The translations under genes and the position numbers were made by a program. The notes under the pieces are model-generated. The model saw only the letters and a list, made by a program, of their open reading frames with translations. It had not been told where the DNA came from and ran no database searches. This document shows positions 32,047 to 37,381 of a stretch of 37,381 nucleotides of DNA, piece by piece. The DNA is from CAYWPG01 sp964460035 (lineage in GTDB: Bacteria; Pseudomonadota; Gammaproteobacteria; Nitrococcales; AK92). Where the stretch lies: assembly GCA_964460035.1 (NCBI GenBank), contig CAYWPG010000038.1:1-37381 (forward strand). Direction: 5' to 3'. Within the stretch, counting starts at the first letter, position 1. Each line of letters begins with the position of its first letter.

Positions 32047-33393
32047 TTAGTCGTTAGTACGCTCGAAAGCGGCGGGCAGAGCCGGCATCAGTACGCCGCT
32101 GCAGGGGCCTAGCCCAATGCTGCGAAAGCCCTCGGCACGGCACCAGCCTTCGAACCGGATCTCGTCGTGGTCCTGGAGAAACACCCGACTCTCATCGTCC
32201 AGCATCAGCGGGCGTCGCCCGCCTTCGCTGATCTCGAGCAAGCAGGCGGCCTCATGGTCGCTGGGGCCGGACACGGTACCGGTCCCCAGCAGGTCGCCGG
32301 AGCGCAGATTGCACCCGTTGCTGGTGTGGTGTGCGACCATCTGGTCGAAGGACCAGTAAAGGTAACGGAAGTGGGTATCCACTAGCTTGATTGGCGCAGC
32401 CCCCTTGGTGGCACGCAGAGGCGTCTGCAAATACGCCGACAGCGACAAGTTGATGCCTGCCTTGTCCGGATCGGGCTGGACCAGATGCGGCAGGGGTGCT
32501 GGGTCGGTGGGCGCGCGCGCTTCCAAAGCGGTGCGAAACGGCGCCAACGCGCCCATGGTAACGATCCATGGCGAGATGGTGGTTGCGAAGCTCTTTGCCA
32601 GGAACGGCCCTAACGGCGCGGCCTCGAAGGCCTGCAGATCGCGCGCCGACCAGTCGTTCAGCAGCGTCACGCCAAACAGGTAGCGGTGCGCGTCGGCTAT
32701 GGGAATCGGCTCGCCCAGCGGATTGCCGCCGCCAACGATGGCGGCCATTTCCAGCTCGAAATCTACCCGTTCCGAAGGCCCGAACACCGGCTCTTTAGCA
32801 CCCGCCGGCAGCCGCTGTCCCCACGGGCGGCGCACCGGCGTGCCGCTGATGACCACCGATGAGGCCCGGCCATGATAGGCGACCGGAAGATGCCGGTAGT
32901 TCAGATTCACATCGTCCGAGCCGCGCACCACCCGGCCGCTGCGCCGCGCATGGTGGATGGAGGCGAAGAAATCCGTGTAATCGCCGACTCGCACCGGCAT
33001 CCCCAGCTCGACCTCGGCCAGGGGTCGCACGATGTCGGCGGCATGCCGCGCCGCCTGCGAACCCTCCCGCAACAGGCGCGAAATGCCTAGCCGTAGTGCA
33101 CTCCAGCACTCCGGCCCGAGATCCAGCAAGCCATTCAAGCTATCGCTGCGGCAATGGGCTGCCGCCGCCTCGGCCAGGCCGTCGAACAGCCCTAGCTCGT
33201 GGCAGCGGGCCAGGTCCAGTACGGCATCGCCGACAGCCACACCGGCGCGCCACTGCTCGCTGCCGCTACGATCGCGCATTATGCCCAGCGGCAGGTTTTG
33301 AATCGGGAACGGGGTATCCGGGCTATTGGCTGACTCCACCCAGCTGCGCAACGTCGGATCGTGCGTCTCGTCGATACTGATTCCCCAGGTCAT
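32047..33393 (-). CDS. fahA: Fumarylacetoacetase
   Basis: This 448-residue enzyme hydrolyses fumarylacetoacetate (or a related acylpyruvate) to fumarate and acetoacetate, the last step of homogentisate/tyrosine breakdown. The N-terminal SH3-like part is followed by the catalytic domain with DYTDFFASIHHA at about 138-149 (His148 is the expected catalytic base), YHGRASSVVISGTPVRRPWG, FELEMA metal ligands, NDWSARD, LAKSFATTISPW, NGCNLRSGDLLGTGTVSGP and the final GLGPCSGVLMPALP. Length and motifs match eukaryotic-type FAH closely. The ATG at 33393 has AAGGAG 6 nt before it; the frame opens two codons earlier with TTG. No homogentisate dioxygenase or maleylacetoacetate isomerase is in the window, so the substrate route is unclear. 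Confidence 0.95.
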   Translation of the reverse strand: MTWGISIDETHDPTLRSWVESANSPDTPFPIQNLPLGIMRDRSGSEQWRAGVAVGDAVLDLARCHELGLFDGLAEAAAAHCRSDSLNGLLDLGPECWSALRLGISRLLREGSQAARHAADIVRPLAEVELGMPVRVGDYTDFFASIHHARRSGRVVRGSDDVNLNYRHLPVAYHGRASSVVISGTPVRRPWGQRLPAGAKEPVFGPSERVDFELEMAAIVGGGNPLGEPIPIADAHRYLFGVTLLNDWSARDLQAFEAAPLGPFLAKSFATTISPWIVTMGALAPFRTALEARAPTDPAPLPHLVQPDPDKAGINLSLSAYLQTPLRATKGAAPIKLVDTHFRYLYWSFDQMVAHHTSNGCNLRSGDLLGTGTVSGPSDHEAACLLEISEGGRRPLMLDDESRVFLQDHDEIRFEGWCRAEGFRSIGLGPCSGVLMPALPAAFERTND

Positions 33394-33450
33394 AGGCAAC
33401 TCCTTCGAGAAAAGTCATGTGGCCCGCGTAAAGCTTGCTGCCACAGCTTC

Positions 33451-34761
33451 TTACAACAGCCACAGAGTGAGCCCGGGCTGCCACAGCACCAGCAGAATCA
33501 TCAGCACCATGGCCAGCGCGAACGGCGCTGCCCCAATGAATATGTCGTTCAAGCGGATGCGTGGATCGTTGAGGTTGGACTTGATGACAAAGCAGGCCAC
33601 TCCCAGGGGCGGTGTCAGCAAGCCCACTTCGACCGCGATGATGGTGAGAATCCCGAACCAGACGAGATTGACGTCGAACGTCTTCATCACGGGCAGCACC
33701 AGCGGCAACAGGATCAGCATGATCGAGGATGCATCGAGAATCGCACCCAGCAGCAGCACGATCAGCAGATAGAGCAGCAGCACTGCAAGCAGCCCCAGCT
33801 CGTAGTCCGCGATCATGCCTCCGATCATGTTCGGCAAGCCGGTCAGGGCAAGGAAACGGGAGTACATATGGGCGGCGATCAGCAAGATAGTGATCGCTGC
33901 GGTCACGCGCCCGGTTTCCAGCAGAATGTAACGCAGCTCCTGCAGCGTGAAGCGCTTTCTCGTCAACGCGACGATAAAAGCGCCCAACGCCCCCACACCG
34001 CCGGCTTCTGTAGGTGTGAAAAAACCGCCGTAGATGCCGCCCAGCACAATAAGAATGAGCAGCACCACCGGCGCGCTCTTGTTAAGCAACTCTTGCACCG
34101 GCATCAACGGCTCCGGCGCCGCCTGTGCCGTCGTTGCCCCCACAAAGCCGGGCGCGAACCGCACCAGCAGCCAGATCGTAAAGACAAACAACAGCGCCAA
34201 TACGATTCCAGGGATGATTCCGGCGGTGAACAGATCGCCTATGGAGACCTCCGCGATAATCCCGTAGAGAATCAACAGCAGGCTTGGCGGAATGAGCATC
34301 CCCAGCACCGAACTGCCGGCCACCACCCCCACCGAGAAGCGTGGCGAGTAGCCCTGCTGCAGCAGTTCGGGCACGGCCACCCGTGTGAACACCGAAGCGG
34401 AGGCGATGCTGGTGCCGTTCACCGCAGCGAATACCGCATTGGCGAATACTGTAGCCACGCCCAAGCCGCCCGTGACACGCCGGAACAACTGTCCTGCGAC
34501 GTCGAAGGTATCGCGTCCCAGTCCCGACACGCTCACCAGCATCCCCATCATTACGAACAGCGGGATGACGCCAAAGGAGTATCTGGCGACACTATCGAGC
34601 GCGGCGAGCGACAGAAAGTGTCCCGCAACGTCGATATCGCCCCGAACCAGCACAACACCCACGAACGACACCAGCGTCAGCGCGATAGCTACGTGCATAC
34701 CGCTTTGAACGAGCAACACGATGACGAGAATGGAATAGAAGCCGATCTCCGCGTTACTCAT
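33451..34761 (-). CDS. dctM: TRAP transporter large permease (DctM)
   Basis: This 436-residue inner-membrane protein has about twelve hydrophobic helices and the DctM signatures: early VIVLLVQSGMHVAIAL, FGVIPLFVMMGMLVS, FAAVNGTSIASASVF, LIPPSLLLILYGI, FFTPTEAGGVGALGAF and late LDASSIMLILLPLVLP, GLLTPPLGVACFV. It is the substrate- and sodium-coupled channel part of a tripartite periplasmic transporter. The ATG at 34761 overlaps the DctQ stop by 8 nt; the extra N-terminal frame to 34785 is not part of it. It works with DctQ and DctP to import a C4-, keto- or aromatic-type carboxylate. The neighbouring fumarylacetoacetase suggests the imported acid is catabolised. Confidence 0.94.
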   Translation of the reverse strand: MSNAEIGFYSILVIVLLVQSGMHVAIALTLVSFVGVVLVRGDIDVAGHFLSLAALDSVARYSFGVIPLFVMMGMLVSVSGLGRDTFDVAGQLFRRVTGGLGVATVFANAVFAAVNGTSIASASVFTRVAVPELLQQGYSPRFSVGVVAGSSVLGMLIPPSLLLILYGIIAEVSIGDLFTAGIIPGIVLALLFVFTIWLLVRFAPGFVGATTAQAAPEPLMPVQELLNKSAPVVLLILIVLGGIYGGFFTPTEAGGVGALGAFIVALTRKRFTLQELRYILLETGRVTAAITILLIAAHMYSRFLALTGLPNMIGGMIADYELGLLAVLLLYLLIVLLLGAILDASSIMLILLPLVLPVMKTFDVNLVWFGILTIIAVEVGLLTPPLGVACFVIKSNLNDPRIRLNDIFIGAAPFALAMVLMILLVLWQPGLTLWLL

Positions 34762-35314
34762 GGCCGCTGCCCTCCGCGCCGCCACGCAAGGCCTCGCCGA
34801 CGAAGCGAGCAGTAGAGAGCGCGTACTGAATCGTCGCCGCTATCGCGCCGATCAGAACCGCCGCATAGAACGGCCAGAGCGGCAGCGTCGCAACGCCGTA
34901 GATGCCCACCGTGCGCTCCTGGGTGAAAGCGGTGACTACGGGCTCGCGGATATACCAAACGATCAGCCCCAGCAGCACGGTTCCTATCGCATGCTGCACC
35001 GCTTCCACCCACGCTCTAGCCACCGGACTGCGCTGGCCCAGGCGGACCAGAAGCATGTCGGACTGGATCATCCCGCCACTGCGGATACAGTCCGCCAGCT
35101 GCAGAAACACTATGGACACGATGGTTACGCTGACCACTTCGGCGACGATGGGCACCGGAGTCTCGAACAGCGCACGACCGAGCACGTCGGCGTTGATCAG
35201 CAACATGATCGCCGCGATAAGCAGGCTGCCTAGTCCGGCCAATAGCGCGGAAACTGTCCCGAACACGCGCATGCGGCCGCGTGTCGGGACTCGCACAATC
35301 GTCTGCTCACTCAT
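34754..35314 (-). CDS. dctQ: TRAP transporter small permease (DctQ)
   Basis: This 186-residue protein has four hydrophobic segments (about residues 19-43, 56-76, 96-121 and 140-164) and the DctQ motif VVSVTIVSIVFLQLADCIRSGG. It bridges the receptor DctP and channel DctM in the inner membrane. The ATG at 35314 overlaps the DctP stop as ATGA, and its own stop overlaps DctM, so the three are translationally coupled. It ends GSGHE. Substrate is unknown. Confidence 0.9.
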   Translation of the reverse strand: MSEQTIVRVPTRGRMRVFGTVSALLAGLGSLLIAAIMLLINADVLGRALFETPVPIVAEVVSVTIVSIVFLQLADCIRSGGMIQSDMLLVRLGQRSPVARAWVEAVQHAIGTVLLGLIVWYIREPVVTAFTQERTVGIYGVATLPLWPFYAAVLIGAIAATIQYALSTARFVGEALRGGAEGSGHE

Positions 35315-36405
35315 CGCCGCGCGCCTTCTTCACGATCCCAGTCCCGAGCCAGAGCGACGCCGCGCTCGCGCAACAGATCCATGTACACCTTTACTACCTC
35401 GGAGCCCGGCAGGCCGCGCCGATCGAGATCCTTGGCCCATTCCATTGCGATATTGGGCATGCGCTGCGCGTACGCCTGGCGGTCCTCCGCGGAGACTTCG
35501 ATGATGGTCGCGCCCTCTGCCACAGCTTTTGCCAGCGCGCGCTCGCCGGAGGTGCGGTACGCTTCGCCGACCACATCCCGATAATGCGCCGCAACCTCCT
35601 CGATCACCTCCTTGACCTCATCCGGCAGGCGGTTCCATACCCGGGTATTGATGGTCAGCGCCGAGGCATACATCGCCCCGAAATTCACTTTCACGATGTA
35701 AGGCGCGACTTCATGGAACTTGTAGGAAGTGATCGCGGACTCGAAGGTCACAATGCCGTCCAACAGCCCGGTTTGCATGGAGTTGTAGTACTCCGGCAGG
35801 GAAGCGCTCACCGGCGTCACTCCCGAACCGCGCATCCAGTTCGTGGACAGCCCGGCCAGGCCAAGGCGGCGGCGACGAATATCCGCCAGCGATTCGATCG
35901 GCGCCTTCAGGACCAAGTGGTATGCATCCAGACCGACCGGCGCCAGCAGGCGTTGGTTGTAGCGCTCCCAGGACTGGCGCATGGCGGGGATGCGCTCATG
36001 CAGCTCGTCGATGATCTCCATCAGCAGCTGCGGGTCGTCGGTACCGAACGGCACCATGTAGGTGACCTGCTCCAGCGGCAGCTTATCGGCCTCGAAGATG
36101 TGGGGAACGTAGCCCAGGTCCGCTATCCCGTTCTCTACCGCCGCCAACACTCCGCGCACGTCGGCCACCGAACCGGCGTAGGCCTGGGTCCAATCGATCC
36201 GGTAATTGCCCTTCTCCGCGAGTCGGCGATCAACCTCGGGAATGAACACGTCGCGAATACCGGCGACGCCCGCGTTAAGTGGCGGATGCCCCGCGACCAC
36301 CGTCAACGATATGCGCTGCTGGGCGTGTGCGGAACCAATGGCCAATACGGCTAGGGCGCTGCACAGCAAGGCTGTGCAGCGTATCGCACGCTTGAATCGT
36401 TTCAT
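35311..36405 (-). CDS. dctP: TRAP transporter solute-binding protein (DctP)
   Basis: This 364-residue periplasmic receptor has a signal peptide (about 1-28, ending IGSAHA) and a DctP-type fold: LTVVAGHPPLNAGVAGIRDV, IADLGYVPHIFEADKLPLEQ, SLADIRRRRLGLAG, LPEYYNSMQTGLLDGIV and NTRVWNRLPDEVKEVIEEVA. The QTGLLDGIV segment is the common signature; an arginine for carboxylate binding is expected in the RRRLGLAG area. GGAGGAG lies about 5 nt before the ATG. It follows the TetR gene by 46 nt on the same strand. It may bind an aromatic or aliphatic carboxylate; the exact ligand cannot be told. Confidence 0.93.
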   Translation of the reverse strand: MKRFKRAIRCTALLCSALAVLAIGSAHAQQRISLTVVAGHPPLNAGVAGIRDVFIPEVDRRLAEKGNYRIDWTQAYAGSVADVRGVLAAVENGIADLGYVPHIFEADKLPLEQVTYMVPFGTDDPQLLMEIIDELHERIPAMRQSWERYNQRLLAPVGLDAYHLVLKAPIESLADIRRRRLGLAGLSTNWMRGSGVTPVSASLPEYYNSMQTGLLDGIVTFESAITSYKFHEVAPYIVKVNFGAMYASALTINTRVWNRLPDEVKEVIEEVAAHYRDVVGEAYRTSGERALAKAVAEGATIIEVSAEDRQAYAQRMPNIAMEWAKDLDRRGLPGSEVVKVYMDLLRERGVALARDWDREEGARR

Positions 36406-36451
36406 TTCTCTCCTCCTAGTTTCCCGTTAGAGTTATGTCTCAGAACTTGGC

Positions 36452-37096
36452 TTACTCAGGCCGCTGGAACGCGCTCACGAGGAAGGCTCGCAGCTGGCTT
36501 CGCATTTGCGCACGATCGGACGGATCGCAGCTCCCACTGGAAAGATCCAGGAAGCGTTCTGCTTGCGCGGAATCGGACACCGAAAGAACGACGGTCGACA
36601 CCATGAAGTAATAGCGCCAGTAGCACTCGGTCAGCTCTAGCCCCGACGCTTCTGCCAAGGCATCGACGAAGCGTTGGGCCATGTCGTCGAACTCGGCCCG
36701 CGCCACCTCCTCCGACCACGGCGGCGGATTCACACGGCGCAACATCACCAGATGCGCCAGCAACCGCCCTGCGGCCGGATCCGCATCGTCCAAGTACGGG
36801 TGAATGAAGCTGTCGACGACCTCATCGACGGAAAGCGGGCGCTTCTCGGCTCTGGCCTTGGCCCGTACCGCCTCCAGCAACTCCAGCCGACGGGTGTTGG
36901 CGCGCCGGGCAACCTCGCGGAATACCTCCACCGACAAAGCTTCCTTGCTGCCAAAGTGGTAGTTCACCGCCGCCATGTTGACCTTGGCCGCCGTAGTGAT
37001 CGCTCGCAGTGAGGTTTGACTCACCCCCCGCTGGGCGAACAAGGCTTCGGCCGCCTTCAGGATCTTGGCACGGGTAGCTTCGCTACGGGCGCTCAT
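36452..37096 (-). CDS. TetR-family transcriptional regulator
   Basis: This 214-residue protein has an N-terminal TetR helix-turn-helix (about residues 5-50: RAKILKAAEALFAQRGVSQT, LRAITTAAKVNMAAVNYHFG, SKEALSVEVF) and a CECR/DUF-like effector-binding C-terminal half. It should bind DNA as a dimer and release it on ligand binding. The frame is open to 37186, but the ATG at 37096 is right before the HTH; no strong ribosome site precedes it. A 7-bp inverted repeat lies 6 nt upstream (37102-37130), a likely own operator. The TRAP-fahA-cupin genes lie 46 nt downstream on the same strand, so it probably controls them, perhaps as one operon. Confidence 0.9.
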   Translation of the reverse strand: MSARSEATRAKILKAAEALFAQRGVSQTSLRAITTAAKVNMAAVNYHFGSKEALSVEVFREVARRANTRRLELLEAVRAKARAEKRPLSVDEVVDSFIHPYLDDADPAAGRLLAHLVMLRRVNPPPWSEEVARAEFDDMAQRFVDALAEASGLELTECYWRYYFMVSTVVLSVSDSAQAERFLDLSSGSCDPSDRAQMRSQLRAFLVSAFQRPE

Positions 37097-37101
37097 GAAT
37101 T

Positions 37102-37130
37102 TCAAACACGCGTATGATTCGTATGTTTGA
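37102..37130. promoter_or_regulatory. Putative TetR operator palindrome
   Basis: TCAAACA (37102-37108) and TGTTTGA (37124-37130) form a 7-bp inverted repeat with a 15-nt centre containing two CGTATG direct copies. It ends 6 nt before the TetR start codon, in an AT-richer patch. Size and place fit an autoregulatory operator; the binding is inferred. Confidence 0.5.
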
Positions 37131-37334
37131 CATCCTGCGCGATGCGCCCCGCGAACGTCAAGCTGCACCCGCACAAACGAAGGCAAAGAAGGCTAGCAAG
37201 AACCAGTACGAGGTCGGACATGGGGCCCGCGGCACGCAGCGCCACAGCCGTGCAGGATTAACGGACAAGGACGAAACGCCAGAGGAGTATCAGAAGGATG
37301 TGCCCGCAGTCGGGCAAGACGATGTAAGAAAGGG

Positions 37335-37381
37335 TGGTGCTGGCGGTAGGAATCGAACCCACGACCGGCTGATTACAAATC
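37335..37381 (-). tRNA. tRNA-Thr (anticodon TGT), 3' part, cut by window edge
   Basis: Read on the minus strand, GATTTGTAATC is an anticodon arm with loop TTTGTAA, anticodon TGT (ACA/ACG codons). The T arm GTGGG-TTCGATT-CCTAC and the acceptor 3' strand CGCCAGCA followed by encoded CCA (37335-37337) are intact. The 5' half lies beyond the window. It is a different isoacceptor from the tRNA-Thr(GGT) at 125-200. Confidence 0.9.

Noticed and set aside
33361..34815. 484-codon plus-strand frame opposite DctM
   Set aside because: Histidine- and glutamine-rich antisense of a membrane-protein gene; DctM motifs on the minus strand are decisive.
37114..37381. Plus-strand open frame running to the window edge (starting MIRMFDILRDAPRE), divergent from the TetR gene
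   Set aside because: It has no ribosome site, a very polar composition without a family match, starts inside the putative operator and continues through the antisense of an intact tRNA-Thr. It could be a real small gene only if its stop and homologues were seen.

Overview
The window reads as chromosome of a GC-rich Gram-negative proteobacterium. The left edge carries the classic tRNA-Tyr / tRNA-Gly / tRNA-Thr / tuf block with encoded CCA ends. The genes that follow need an outer membrane (export lipoprotein, beta-barrel, periplasmic solute receptors). A gammaproteobacterium is my best guess and a betaproteobacterium is possible; nothing here fixes the genus.

Layout. (1) 1-764: the first codons of tuf, three tRNA genes and their promoter, all on the minus strand. 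(2) 1040-2068: galE on the plus strand, converging on a minus-strand trio (4493-5623 GT2 glycosyltransferase, 3324-4493 PLP aminotransferase, 2109-3311 wecB). (3) 6258-9213: three overlapping plus-strand genes (GT4, GNAT-like protein, GT-B glycosyltransferase). (4) 9361-31137: a long minus-strand exopolysaccharide (EPS) locus. Its promoter-proximal half matches the core gene set of exosortase-A (XrtA/PEP-CTERM) associated EPS loci: sugar transferase, export lipoprotein, chain-length protein, BY-kinase-like ATPase, outer-membrane barrel, AAA ATPase, polysaccharide deacetylase. The distal half holds an unusual activation cassette (AsnB-type amidotransferase, acyl carrier protein, AMP-forming ligase, NAD-synthase-like protein), two FemAB/GNAT-type transferases, a flippase, an alpha/alpha-toroid-like protein of unknown function, a GT4, a hexapeptide acyltransferase and an O-antigen-ligase/polymerase-like protein. 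No exosortase and no PEP-CTERM protein gene is present. (5) 31450-37130: a catabolic unit on the minus strand, with a TetR regulator, a complete TRAP transporter (DctP, DctQ, DctM), fumarylacetoacetase and a cupin, closed by a strong hairpin terminator. (6) A partial tRNA-Thr(TGT) at the right edge.

How the genes fit together. The initiating sugar transferase loads undecaprenyl phosphate. The glycosyltransferases build a repeat unit using nucleotide sugars from GalE, WecB and the aminotransferase. The flippase moves it across the membrane and the ligase/polymerase-like protein joins units. The chain-length protein, export lipoprotein and barrel carry the polymer out, and the deacetylase edits it. 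The AsnB/ACP/ligase/NadE-like cassette with the FemAB-like transferases looks like a route that activates, amidates and transfers an acyl or aminoacyl group onto the polymer. That last point is inference and is the most interesting aspect of the window.

The most checkable oddities are a BY-kinase-like protein without the P-loop lysine and without a tyrosine tail, an 80-nt overlap between the amidotransferase and ACP genes, sigma-54-like sites in two EPS intergenic regions, a 13-bp hairpin encoded in the end of wecB, and a palindrome in front of the TetR gene.
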